This document shows, in pieces, positions 25,401-35,103 of a stretch of DNA of 64,000 nt (positions are counted from its first letter, which is position 1; every line of letters starts with the position of its first letter). This DNA comes from Spirosoma taeanense (GTDB taxonomy: Bacteria; Bacteroidota; Bacteroidia; Cytophagales; Spirosomataceae), in contig NZ_CP053435.1 of the NCBI RefSeq assembly GCF_013127955.1, positions 992,001 to 1,056,000 on the forward strand, given 5' to 3'. The notes beneath the pieces are model-generated. The model did no database searches. It was not told where the DNA came from and saw only the letters and a list, made by a program, of their open reading frames with translations. A program made the position numbers and the translations under genes.

Positions 25401-25994
25401 ATGCGTTTGTTTCTGCGAATCCTGCTAGGGGTGGTGGTAATAATCCTCTTACTGGGAATGGTGCTGCATTTCCGGGCGAAGGGGCAGCGGGAAGGCGAAG
25501 AAGCACAGCTATCTACCCTTACAAAGAATATCACTGTTTCGAGTCGTTCGTTTTCCGCCGGTGGTACGATGCCCGTCGAATGTACCTGCAAAGGGCGCGA
25601 AGTGTCGCCGGGTCTTACGTGGGAAGGAAACCAGGCCGGGACAAAAGCCTACGTAATTCTGACAACGGACTACGACGTACCATCGCCCGCTTTCCCTGTT
25701 TTCAATCTGATCCATTGGGTTATCTACAACCTGCCCGCGTCCGTTCGGAGTTTACCCGAAGCCGTTTCGGCCGAGCAGGTAAAGTTGCTGGGTGGAAAGA
25801 TTGGCAAAAATTCAGCCGGCGATCAGAAATACATCGGGCCGTGTCCTCCCTTTGGCCGACATGCCTATGTGTTTCGGGTGTATGCCCTCGATACACCCTT
25901 ATCGCTTGCCGACGTTCCGACCAAGCAGGACGTGCTGGACGCTATGCAGGGCCATATTCTGGGCTATGGCGAACTGAAGGGCTATTTTCAGTAA
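25401..25994 (+). CDS. YbhB/YbcL family Raf kinase inhibitor-like protein (PEBP)
   Basis: 197 residues from ATG 25401. An N-terminal hydrophobic segment (3-22) acts as anchor or signal. The PEBP fold motifs are present: SPGLTWEG, the ligand-pocket segment YDVPSPAFPVFNLIHWVIYN, and GPCPPFGRHAYVFRVYALD. Bacterial members are periplasmic or cytosolic proteins of uncertain role. The open frame begins at 25233 inside the previous gene, but the ATG at 25401 gives the proper signal sequence. It follows the IrrE-like gene by 73 bp. Confidence 0.92.
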   Translation: MRLFLRILLGVVVIILLLGMVLHFRAKGQREGEEAQLSTLTKNITVSSRSFSAGGTMPVECTCKGREVSPGLTWEGNQAGTKAYVILTTDYDVPSPAFPVFNLIHWVIYNLPASVRSLPEAVSAEQVKLLGGKIGKNSAGDQKYIGPCPPFGRHAYVFRVYALDTPLSLADVPTKQDVLDAMQGHILGYGELKGYFQ

Positions 25995-26008
25995 GATTTT
26001 CTCCACAC

Positions 26009-26782
26009 CTACGATTTCTTACGCAGGTCCAGGCTGTGGTATAAGAATACCCGCAGCGTATGTTTATTCTGGAAGCGGTTTCCGATGGCTTCCTGCTGAA
26101 AGACATTCTGGTAGCCCGCCTGTGCCCGAAACTGCTTCGAAAAAGGATAGACGAGACCCAGAAACAGCCGGTTCTGGTCGAAATGATTGTAAACGATTCG
26201 TTTGCCGGCCTGTATCCATAATTCATTCTGCAGCAGTATGGCCGGAACGCCCGGCCGGGTTTCGTCACCCCAGAGGGGAACCTGTCCCGAGACCATCACC
26301 CTAAACCGCCAGTTGAAAGTATAACCCGGCTGCAACTGGCCGTTTTCGAGAACGCCCCGGAATCGCTCTTCAACCCGCACCCAGTGGTTGGTTTCAATTC
26401 GGCCGTGCTTTCCTTCCCAGTTAAGTTGCTGCCACGGCCGGTGTTCAGGCTGAACATCGTTTTGGGGCTCAGCGGGATAAAAACGGGCGTAGGCATAACC
26501 CGCCATCAATCGAGCGTCGTCGGAGAGGTGATAAACGACCCCCGGCCTGAAAATGAGCGTAGCCCAGCGGTCCATAAAATCCGTCCGGCGAGCCTGCACG
26601 TCGAACCAGAGTCCCCATTTATCGGAAAGCCGGGTCTGATGATAGAAAGCCGTCCAGACCTGGTTCGACGGCTGAACCACTTTAGGTACCTGGGCAAACG
26701 CCTGATTCAATAACAGTTGGAGTAAACAGCCAGCCCACCCGGCAATTAACTGATAGCTTGTTTTCGGAAGAAAGGATCTCAT
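26009..26782 (-). CDS. DUF2490 outer-membrane-type protein
   Basis: 257 residues with a signal peptide (about 1-30). The DUF2490 pattern is present: QVWTAFYHQTRLSDKWGLWF, DVQARR, LIFRPGVVYHLSDDARLMAG, NHWVRVEERFR and WRFRV. It is probably a small outer-membrane beta-barrel; the function of the family is unknown. It is convergent with the PEBP gene (14-bp gap) and divergent from a TonB-dependent receptor. Confidence 0.88.
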   Translation of the reverse strand: MRSFLPKTSYQLIAGWAGCLLQLLLNQAFAQVPKVVQPSNQVWTAFYHQTRLSDKWGLWFDVQARRTDFMDRWATLIFRPGVVYHLSDDARLMAGYAYARFYPAEPQNDVQPEHRPWQQLNWEGKHGRIETNHWVRVEERFRGVLENGQLQPGYTFNWRFRVMVSGQVPLWGDETRPGVPAILLQNELWIQAGKRIVYNHFDQNRLFLGLVYPFSKQFRAQAGYQNVFQQEAIGNRFQNKHTLRVFLYHSLDLRKKS

Positions 26783-27170
26783 TGCCGCTTGAATAGCATC
26801 TAAAGGTTGTGCTGACCTTCTTTGTTCAGAACCCAGCGGAAATTCTACTCTTGAGCAAGTGAGGCAGACCCGATTCTTACAAACCAGTTGCGAATTTCTC
26901 CACGCTTCGTACCAACGTTAGCGTAACAGAAAATAACTAGTGTCAGTACTCACGAGCGGGGAGAAAATTAAAAATTGACTGATTACGGGAAAGAGTATCG
27001 GTTAAACAGGATAATAAGCCTATCACGTTACTTTTTTAGGGCTTCGTTTGGAAGTAAAGTGCTGAGAGTACTTTATTTGCAAACCCTACTTATTCAATAG
27101 ATTATAACTACTAATAGTCTATCTAAAACCGGGAGTATAGGGAGAATTACTCTCAACACTGTATTGTCCA
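26783..27170. other. Divergent intergenic region upstream of a TonB receptor
   Basis: About 390 bp, AT-richer. An imperfect palindrome lies near 27100-27125 (TAGATTATA.../...TAATAGTCTA). No exact TAnnTTTG promoter was identified. Confidence 0.4.
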
Positions 27171-30041
27171 ATGAAAAATCGTCTATTTGTAAGTCAGTTC
27201 ATCGGCCTATTGCTGCTGATTTCTATCCGAGGCTTTGCGCAGGATGAGCTTATTTTATTATCGGGCCGGGTCGATGACAACGAAACGCACCAGCCCATTC
27301 CCGGTGCGGGCGTCCTGATCAAAAATACCGTAGCCGGCACGATCACCAATGAGCAGGGCGAATTTGCGCTCAAAACAAAAGCGAAATTTCCCTTTACGCT
27401 GGTCTTCCAGGTCATCGGTTACGCGCCCAAAGAATTAGTCATTGAGCGTCCGGGCGACAAAATCACGGTATCGCTCAATACCCAGGCGATTCTGGGCAAA
27501 GAGGTGGTCGTAACGGCCTCGCGCGTGGAAGAAGATATTCTGAAATCACCGGTAGCCGTCGAGAAACTAAGCCTCCGGGTGCTGAAAGAAAGCCCGGCTC
27601 CGAGTTTCTACGACGCGCTGGAGAACGTAAAAGGCGTTCAGATGACGACGTCGAGCCTTACGTTTAAGGTGCCCAACACGCGGGGTTTCAATATTCCGAA
27701 CAACTTCCGTTTCATGCAGCTGGTCGACGGTGTCGATATGCAGGCCGCTACGCTGGGTGTACCGCTGGGCAACGCTATTGGGCCAACGGAACTGGATATT
27801 GAGAGTATCGAGATTACGCCCGGTGCGGCTTCGGCGCTGTATGGAATGAATGCCATCAACGGTCTGGCAAACCTGCAAACCAAAAATCCGTTCCAGTACC
27901 AGGGTATCAGCCTGTACCAGAAAACAGGCGTCAACCATGTGGATGGCATCGACCGGGACCCCTCCATACTGACCGAGTCGGCCGTTCGGATTGCAAAAGC
28001 GTTCGGGAACAAGTTTGCCTTCAAACTGAATTTCAGCTATCTGCAGGGAACCGACTGGCTGGCCAATACGCAGATCGACCAGAACCCGCAGCGGCTTAAT
28101 TCGGCCAACCCACGTTTCCCTGAACTGTCGGGTGCGAACAATCCGGCGGCTGATCTGTGGAACCGCTACGGCGACGACCGCAGCTCGCGCTCAACCATCG
28201 CAATTCTGTACGGCGGAAAAACCGAAACCTTCAACGTCAGCCGCACGGGGTATTACGAGAAAGACCTGATCAACCCAACCGTGCGGAACCTGAAGTTTGA
28301 CGGCAGTCTGCACTATAAACTCAACGAGCACGTCGAACTGTCGTACGGCTATCGGTACGGTCTAATGGACGGTATTTTTCAGCGGGGCAACAAGATTCAG
28401 CTGAAGGACGTAACGGTGCAGAACCACAAGCTAGAGCTGCGCGGAGCCGACTTTCTGGCGCGGGGCTACATTCTGCTCGAAAACACGGGTAAATCCTACA
28501 ACCTGAACCCGCTGGCCTATAACCTCGACCTCAACAACGGTTCAAACAGCGCCTGGGCGGGCCGATTCCAGAAAGAGCTGCAGACGCAGGTAAACAACGG
28601 AACCGATCTGGCAACGGCCATGACGCTGGCCCGCGCGGCTGCCGACAAGGGCCGGGTGGAACCGGGAACGCCCGCGTTCGATGCGCTGAAAAACACCATT
28701 GTCAACACGAACAACTGGGACATTGCCGTTAACGTACCCGGCGCACCCGCAACAGGCGGGGCGGCTCTCTGGCAGCGCAGCAATACCTACCACGGCGACG
28801 TACAGTGGAACCTGCGCCGACTGGCGAAAGTGGCCGAGATTCTGGTGGGGGCCGATTACCGGCGTTACGAAGTAATTCCGGATGGTAACAACTTCGTTGA
28901 TTTCTCGAAACCGCTAGACCTGCGGACCACACCGGGCGGCAACAATCAGATATATACGAAATACGGGACGTTTGCTTCAGCAACCAAACTGCTGCTGAAC
29001 GACAAACTGAAAGTATCGGCATCGGTGCGGGTAGATAACAACCCCGAGTTCTCCCCAAAGGTAAATCCGCGGCTGGCGCTGGTGTACACAGCCGCCGAAA
29101 AGCACAACATCCGGTTCTCCTACCAGAATGGTTATCGCTTCCCGTCACTGTTCGAGGCCCTGTCTTTTGTTAATAACGCCGGGGTTCGGCGCGTCGGTGG
29201 ACTGGCGCGGGTTAACGAAGGGCTGGGTTTCCTCGAAAACTCGTACACGCTGATTTCCCTGGACAATTTTACGGCTGGCGTCAACGCAGACGTAGCGACC
29301 GGTCTGAGCCGCAACGATGCCGCGCTTAAAAACCGCAACCGGTTGGTTGTGGCTAACCTGAAACCCGAACAGCCCGAACACATCAATTCGTTTGAGGTGG
29401 GTTACAAGAGTGTGCTGGCCAACAACAAGCTGTCTATCGACGGCGAAGCGTATTACAATGTCTACCGCAATTTCCTGGGACAGGTCGAGGTAGCCGTACC
29501 GACGACGGATAAAGTGGGGACCGACGCTGCGGTGCTGGACATGCTGACCCGCGCGAAGCAGGTGCGCTACCGGGTTTATTCAAACGCTAAAAACACCTAC
29601 AACAGCTACGGCGCGACGCTGGGGCTGACCTATAACTTTTACCGGAAGTTTGTGCTGTCGGGGAACGTAAACTACAACAACATGGCGTCGAATGCCTCGC
29701 CCGATGTGTTTGTCACGGGTTTCAACACGCCTAAATACGTAACCAACATCAGCTTCGGTAACCGGGAGGTAATCCGGAACGTAGGGTTCAACGTGGTATG
29801 GCGCTGGCAGGATAGTTTCCTATGGCAAAGCCCGCTGGCCGACGGCGTTGTGCCTGCTTACCAGACCGTTGACGCGCAGGTAACCTACCGGCGGGCCGTT
29901 GGTGCGTCGCCCCAGCCCAAGCTTTCGTTCAAGCTTGGCGCGGCAAACGTGTTCAACAATCGCTACATTCAGTACGCTGCCGGGCCAACTATCGGCGGAC
30001 TGTATTATCTGGCCATAACCTACGACGTAACCCGTTTCTAA
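27171..30041 (+). CDS. TonB-dependent receptor with CarboxypepD_reg-like N-terminal domain
   Basis: 956 residues. Signal peptide 1-23 (ends GFAQ), carboxypeptidase-regulatory-like domain (about 28-110: LSGRVDDNETHQPIPGAGVL), plug domain (about 120-240: VTASRVEEDILKSPVAVEKL ... TRGFN ... LDIESIEITPGAASALYG), then a 22-strand-type barrel ending with aromatic Phe (YDVTRF). It imports an unknown ligand across the outer membrane. There is no SusD partner. A paralog follows at 30209, and a strong terminator separates them. Confidence 0.95.
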   Translation: MKNRLFVSQFIGLLLLISIRGFAQDELILLSGRVDDNETHQPIPGAGVLIKNTVAGTITNEQGEFALKTKAKFPFTLVFQVIGYAPKELVIERPGDKITVSLNTQAILGKEVVVTASRVEEDILKSPVAVEKLSLRVLKESPAPSFYDALENVKGVQMTTSSLTFKVPNTRGFNIPNNFRFMQLVDGVDMQAATLGVPLGNAIGPTELDIESIEITPGAASALYGMNAINGLANLQTKNPFQYQGISLYQKTGVNHVDGIDRDPSILTESAVRIAKAFGNKFAFKLNFSYLQGTDWLANTQIDQNPQRLNSANPRFPELSGANNPAADLWNRYGDDRSSRSTIAILYGGKTETFNVSRTGYYEKDLINPTVRNLKFDGSLHYKLNEHVELSYGYRYGLMDGIFQRGNKIQLKDVTVQNHKLELRGADFLARGYILLENTGKSYNLNPLAYNLDLNNGSNSAWAGRFQKELQTQVNNGTDLATAMTLARAAADKGRVEPGTPAFDALKNTIVNTNNWDIAVNVPGAPATGGAALWQRSNTYHGDVQWNLRRLAKVAEILVGADYRRYEVIPDGNNFVDFSKPLDLRTTPGGNNQIYTKYGTFASATKLLLNDKLKVSASVRVDNNPEFSPKVNPRLALVYTAAEKHNIRFSYQNGYRFPSLFEALSFVNNAGVRRVGGLARVNEGLGFLENSYTLISLDNFTAGVNADVATGLSRNDAALKNRNRLVVANLKPEQPEHINSFEVGYKSVLANNKLSIDGEAYYNVYRNFLGQVEVAVPTTDKVGTDAAVLDMLTRAKQVRYRVYSNAKNTYNSYGATLGLTYNFYRKFVLSGNVNYNNMASNASPDVFVTGFNTPKYVTNISFGNREVIRNVGFNVVWRWQDSFLWQSPLADGVVPAYQTVDAQVTYRRAVGASPQPKLSFKLGAANVFNNRYIQYAAGPTIGGLYYLAITYDVTRF

Positions 30042-30055
30042 TCAACTGAAAACAG

Positions 30056-30112
30056 GCGCTGGCTGCCCCTCCGTATCGCAATGATACCGGAGGGGCAGCC
30101 AGCGCTTTATTT
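30056..30112 (+). terminator. Terminator after the TonB receptor
   Basis: A perfect 18-bp GC-rich stem (30056-30073 with 30088-30105) with extra loop pairing, followed by TTTATTTA. Confidence 0.88.
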
Positions 30113-30208
30113 AGGCTATAGGCTGACAGGAGCATCATTCAGTTTTCGTGATTTTTGTCAACCTTTGCATCCAGCAGCCAAGGAGTAGCGCTTTACCAAC
30201 ACGGACTT

Positions 30209-33063
30209 ATGAGAAACTTTACGTTAACACTTTTCCTCACACTGACTTCGCTGGCGGTCTGGGCGCAGACGAATATTGCCGGTCGGGTAACGGACGAGAA
30301 AGACCAGCCGCTGGCGGGCGTAACGATCCTGATCCAGGGTACAAACACCGGAACGACGACGCAGGCCGACGGACGGTTTATTCTGGCGACGAACATGCCC
30401 CTGCCTCTTACGCTGAGTATTTCCAACATAGGCTACGGGCGGCAGGAAATTACCGTTCGCGGGAATAACTTCCGAAGTATTGAGGTCAAACTGACGGAAG
30501 AAGCGATCATGAGCGACGAGGTCGTTGTGTCGGCGAGCCGCGTACCCGAAGACATCCGGAAAGCCGCCGTAACCGTCGAGAAGCTCGGCCCCGACAGTTT
30601 GCCAACTCCCCGGCGGCCAGCCCGTTCGATGCACTGCAGAACGTAAAAGGTGTGGATCTGCTGACCCAGAGCCTGACGTTTAAATCGGTGAATCTGCGCG
30701 GGTTTGGCGCGAATAACAACAACCGGTTTCTGCAGCTGACCGATGGCATGGATAACCGCTCACCGGGTCTGGGCTTTGGTTTTGGTAACGTTGCCGGTAT
30801 TTCGGATCTGGACGTTGAAAGCATCGAACTGATTCCCGGTGCGTCGTCGGCGCTTTACGGGCCGGATGCCCTGCAGGGCCTGATGCTGACAACGAGCAAG
30901 AATCCGTTCACTTACCAGGGGCTGAGCGCTCAGCTGAAAATCGGCGCCAATAACTTCGGTAAACCCAACTTCGGGCCTAAACCGTATCTGGACTATGCCA
31001 TCCGGTACGCGCAGCAGCTCGGCACCCGCTTTGCCTTTAAGGTGAATTTTCAGCGGCTGACCGGTACGGACTTTATTGCCGACGACTACAGCGACCGCTC
31101 GACGCGGGCCCGAACCAACTTCTTTGCTATTGACCCCAGTCGGGGCGGTATTGCGACCGGCATCGGTTACGTCCCCAATAATAACCCCAACACCAATTTT
31201 GAGTACGACGGGGTGAATCTCTACGGCGACGATATCAATGCCGGGGGCGCTTACCGGTTTCCGGCCAACTATGCCAACGCCCTGCTGCAGAATAAGCTGG
31301 TAACCCGAACAGGCTATACCGAATTAGACGTCCTGGGCAACAACGGGAAGGTGTTTAATAACCGTGCCAATGTGTCACTGCATTACAAGCTGTCGGCCGA
31401 TGTCCAGGTGTCGCTGGGCTGGTACTACGGTGAAGGGAATTTTATCCGGACGGCGGGTTTCCGCGAATACTTTCCCGACTATAAGCGGAACCAGTTCAAA
31501 GCCGAAATTCGGGGGGACTACTTTTTCTTACGGGCTTATACCACCCAGCAGAAGGCCGAGGGCTGGAACATTGGCCAGACGGCCACGGCCATTAACAATA
31601 CCTGGAAGCCGCTGGAGCAGTGGGCCTCGGAGTTTGGGCAGGTATATATTGAAAACAAAGTGGGCGTGAATCAGGCCAGGATCGAAGCCGACCGGGGCCG
31701 GTATGCGCCCGGATCGGCAGAGTTTAATCGCGTACGGGATCTGTATGCCGGTACTTATAACACCGACTTTATCCCTGGCTCGACTACGACGAAAGGACTC
31801 CGATTCCGCGACAATTCATCCCTGTACCACTACGAGGGCATGATTAATCTCTCGGACCTGATTGGCGTGGCGGAGGTGATTGCGGGCGGCAGCATCCGGC
31901 GCTACGCCCTGAACACGGGCGGCACGGCCGTTACGCTGAAAGCCGACGGCTCGGAATACACCATCAATGAAACCGGCGCCTATGTGCAGGTCGCCAGAGA
32001 ACTGAAGTTTGGCGAAACAACGACGCTAAAGCCAACCGTAGCGGTTCGGTACGATAAAAATCAGTATTTCAAAGGTGGCTTTACGCCCCGCGCATCGGCG
32101 GTGCTGAGCGTTGGTGTGCATAATTTCCGGGGATCGTGGCAGAGCGCCTTCCGGAATCCATCGCCGGGGCAACTGTTCGCCGTGCCAGCCGCCGGAAAAG
32201 GGGGTGAGGTGGGCGGTTCTAGGCTGGCTGCGGAGTCGGCTGGTCTGTTCAGCAACCCGGCTTATCTGGACAGCGACATAAAAGACTTTACGGCCGGTCG
32301 CATCTCTGAAGCCCAACTGCGGAGCCGCGCCTACGACCCGACTAATTTTACGACCGAAAAAATTAAAACCTGGGAAATTGGTTATAAAACGCTGGTGCAG
32401 AACAAGCTGTACGTGGACGCTTTCTATTTTCACAGCCAATACACCGACTTCATTGCGGCCCAGAGTTTTTACCAGTCAACCAACGGGCGCATTGCCGACT
32501 TTAGCTCAAATAATTACCGGACGCTGCAGGTTAACTTCAACAACCTGAATAAAATATTCGTGAATGGATACGGGCTGGGCGTCGAGTATGGGCTGGGCCG
32601 GGGCTTCACAGCGAGCGGCAATTACGCCCGTCAGGTCGGTACCGTAACGCTACGCGACGCGCAGGGCAACATTATCAAAGACAATGCCGGCAACGAGATC
32701 ATCAAGCGCCGGATGAGCAATCCGGAAGTATCGCAGAAAGGGCGTAACTTCTTTATCTCCCCCGAGAACCGCTACAACATTAGCCTGACAAATACGCGGC
32801 TGACCGACCGGCTCGGGGCCACACTGACCTATCGCTGGACGGACCGGATGTGGGTCGAGCAGGGGACCACGCAGGGAGATGTCTGGCTGCCCTCATGGAG
32901 CAGCGTAGACGCGCAGGTTTCCTATCGGGTGCCAATGTATAAGTCGGTCGTTAAACTGGGAGGGACGAACATCCTGAACCAGTACTATGCGCAGGGCTAC
33001 GGCCTGGCCCGGATTGGCGGGCTCTATTACGTCAGCGTTACCTTCGATGAACTAATGCGCTAA
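30209..33063 (+). pseudogene. TonB-dependent receptor split by a one-base frameshift
   Basis: A paralog of the upstream receptor. The first part (30209-30646) encodes a signal peptide (ends VWAQ), a CarboxypepD_reg-like domain and the plug start (VVVSASRVPEDIRKAAVTVE), then goes out of frame. The second part resumes in another frame and runs from about 30600 (FANSPAASPFDALQNVKGVD) through the plug (LDVESIELIPGASSALYG) and whole barrel to 33063. One missing base in the run AGTTTG near 30596-30601 explains the break exactly. Total length would be about 951 residues. Everything else is intact, so this is a recent mutation, phase variant or sequencing error. Confidence 0.88.
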
Positions 33064-33109
33064 CCGTCCGATCGGGTCGGGAACGATGCCTCTAATTAGG
33101 GAGTAAATC

Positions 33110-33131
33110 AGAGGCTTAGGCCTCTTTTTTA
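33110..33131 (+). terminator. Terminator after the frameshifted receptor
   Basis: AGAGGC (33110-33115), TTAG loop, GCCTCT (33120-33125), then a run of T residues. Confidence 0.85.
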
Positions 33132-33197
33132 TTGACCGCAGGAGTCGTTGCCGTTCGGGTAAACTCGCTTTTGCGGAACGTCCTAAACCCTGCTCAC

Positions 33198-34481
33198 ATG
33201 ACGGCTCCACTCAATCGCCGGGAATTCCTGAAACAAAGCAGTGCGGCTGCGCTTGGCTTAACCATACTACCCGGTCTGAAACGTAAAGTCGCTCCCAGCG
33301 ACCGCCTGCGGGTAGCGCATATCGGCCTAAACGGCATGGGAACCAATCACCTGAACTGGTTCGCCAACCTGCCCGAAGTCGAGGTTGTCGGTCTGTGCGA
33401 CGTGGACGAAACGCACCTGAACAAAGCTCTGGCTACCCTGCGGACGCTGCATCCCGATACCACGGCCAAAACCTACGCTGATTTTCGCTACCTGCTCGAC
33501 CGGCCGGATATTGACGCGATTACCTGCGCAACCCCCGATCATTGGCACGCCCAGATTGCCATTATGGCGTTTCAGGCCGGGAAAGACGTATACGGCGAGA
33601 AACCGCTTTCCTTCAGCGTTCGGGAGGGCCAGCAGATGCTGAAAACGCTCAACCGCTACGACCGGATCTTTCAACTGGGCACCCAGATTCACGCGGGCGA
33701 TAATTACCACCGCGTGGCCGAGATTATTCAGGCCGGTTCAATTGGCAAGGTGCATACAGTGCGGCTTTGGAAAACAGGGTTTCCACCCGTGCTTGGTCCG
33801 GCCCGGTATCAGACGCCCCCCGCTACCCTGAACTGGGAGATGTGGCAGGGCCCCGCGCCGGTGTCGCTCTATACACCCGAGCGGTGCCATGTCAACTACC
33901 GCTATTTTCTGGACTACTCGGGCGGAGTGTTTCAGGATTTCTGGTGTCACATTGCCGACATTGTCTGGTGGTCAGTTAATCCTACCGGGCTGAAAACCAT
34001 CCGGGCGAAAGGCGAGGCCCCCGAAGGCATTGCCGATGCACCCAAATGGATTGATGTGGACTATGAATTCGACGGCCTGAACCTGCACTGGACCAGTACG
34101 CCACCCAACGTGCCGGGCGCGGAGAAACGGCATATCGGCGCTTACTTCGAGGGCGACAAGGGAACGCTGCTGTGCGATTACAATACCCGCGAAATCACGA
34201 TCAACGGCGTCATGATGGCCGATGTGCCCGACGTCCCTATTACGCTCGAACGGTCGCCGGGCCATCAGCAGAACTTTGTGAATGCCGTCAAGTCACGTAA
34301 ACAACCGGAATCGAATCTGGCTTACGTCCGGCAGATGACCCTGCCCATGCATCTGGGTTTGATCGCCTATCGGCTCGGACAACCGCTGGAATGGAACGCC
34401 CGCAAGGAAAAATTTAGACACAATCCCGAAGCCAACGCTTATCTGTCGCGCACCTACCGAAAAGAATGGAACCTGATGTAA
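33198..34481 (+). CDS. Tat-exported Gfo/Idh/MocA family oxidoreductase
   Basis: 427 residues from ATG 33198. The N-terminus has a twin-arginine signal (NRREFLKQSS, Arg7-Arg8) with hydrophobic core AAALGLTILPG. A Rossmann fold (LRVAHIGLNGMGTNHL) and the catalytic EKP motif (Glu134-Lys135-Pro136) follow, with the CHIADIVWW segment typical of these enzymes. It is an NAD(P)-dependent sugar or inositol oxidoreductase or glycosidase-type enzyme in the periplasm; the substrate is unknown. An upstream in-frame start at 33132 would put residues before the Tat signal and is rejected. Confidence 0.92.
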   Translation: MTAPLNRREFLKQSSAAALGLTILPGLKRKVAPSDRLRVAHIGLNGMGTNHLNWFANLPEVEVVGLCDVDETHLNKALATLRTLHPDTTAKTYADFRYLLDRPDIDAITCATPDHWHAQIAIMAFQAGKDVYGEKPLSFSVREGQQMLKTLNRYDRIFQLGTQIHAGDNYHRVAEIIQAGSIGKVHTVRLWKTGFPPVLGPARYQTPPATLNWEMWQGPAPVSLYTPERCHVNYRYFLDYSGGVFQDFWCHIADIVWWSVNPTGLKTIRAKGEAPEGIADAPKWIDVDYEFDGLNLHWTSTPPNVPGAEKRHIGAYFEGDKGTLLCDYNTREITINGVMMADVPDVPITLERSPGHQQNFVNAVKSRKQPESNLAYVRQMTLPMHLGLIAYRLGQPLEWNARKEKFRHNPEANAYLSRTYRKEWNLM

Positions 34482-34627
34482 CGCCGTTTATTTATCTGCT
34501 TATTAGATAGCCTAACTAGTAGAAAAATGTAGCTCAAAATTATTTAGTCAATCTTTTAGTTAAAAGTAGTGTAGATATATAGTTCATTAGTTAACTTTCG
34601 TAGCCAAAAGGGAACTCTTATACGGCT

Positions 34628-35059
34628 ATGGGTAAAACGCTATTACTGGTTGCTCTACTCTGGTTTTGCGCGGTCGCTACGGGTAGGGCGCAAACTTCCG
34701 CGAATCTGTTTAGTCATCGGGTAAATTACGTGCCGGAAGACAAGGAGGGCGCAACCTCTGCCGCCAGGCTGCCGGAAGAAGTTTATGCAGGTGAATCGAC
34801 AACAGCACCAGCTCCGAAACTAAGTGAGGGGCGCTACCGGCTCTGGTGGTATTCGCCAGATCGGGGGCAGGTAGCCGTGCAGCTCAGCGACCTGAACGGC
34901 CGGATGCTGGTCGAGCAGAACCACGCTGTACGGGCCGGCACGAATACCCTTGAACTGAAACTGGGTGCGTTCCCCATCGGGAGCACGTATATTCTTCACG
35001 CCCGGCAGGGTGCCCAGGGACGAACGTTTAAGGTGCAGATAGAGCCACAGGACAGGTAA
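34628..35059 (+). CDS. Small secreted protein resembling a T9SS C-terminal sorting domain
   Basis: 143 residues with signal peptide 1-22 (ends GRAQ). A low-complexity Ala/Thr/Pro/Glu linker (about 38-68) precedes a beta-sandwich-like C-terminal part. That part has the pattern VQLSDLNGRMLVEQ, RAGTNTLELKLGAFPIGSTY and FKVQI. It closely follows the type IX secretion sorting-domain pattern (L.D..GR.L....V..G.N...LDL..L..G.Y). There is no effector domain in front of it. A weak promoter-like TAACTTTC lies at 34592-34599. The role is unknown. Confidence 0.6.
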   Translation: MGKTLLLVALLWFCAVATGRAQTSANLFSHRVNYVPEDKEGATSAARLPEEVYAGESTTAPAPKLSEGRYRLWWYSPDRGQVAVQLSDLNGRMLVEQNHAVRAGTNTLELKLGAFPIGSTYILHARQGAQGRTFKVQIEPQDR

Positions 35060-35103
35060 AGGCTAAGCAACCGGCCAGACTGCCTAAACGCGTGGATAAC
35101 CGC

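Noticed and set aside
30209..30660. Programmed ribosomal frameshift in the second TonB receptor
   Set aside because: No slippery heptamer or downstream structure at the break; a missing base is simpler.
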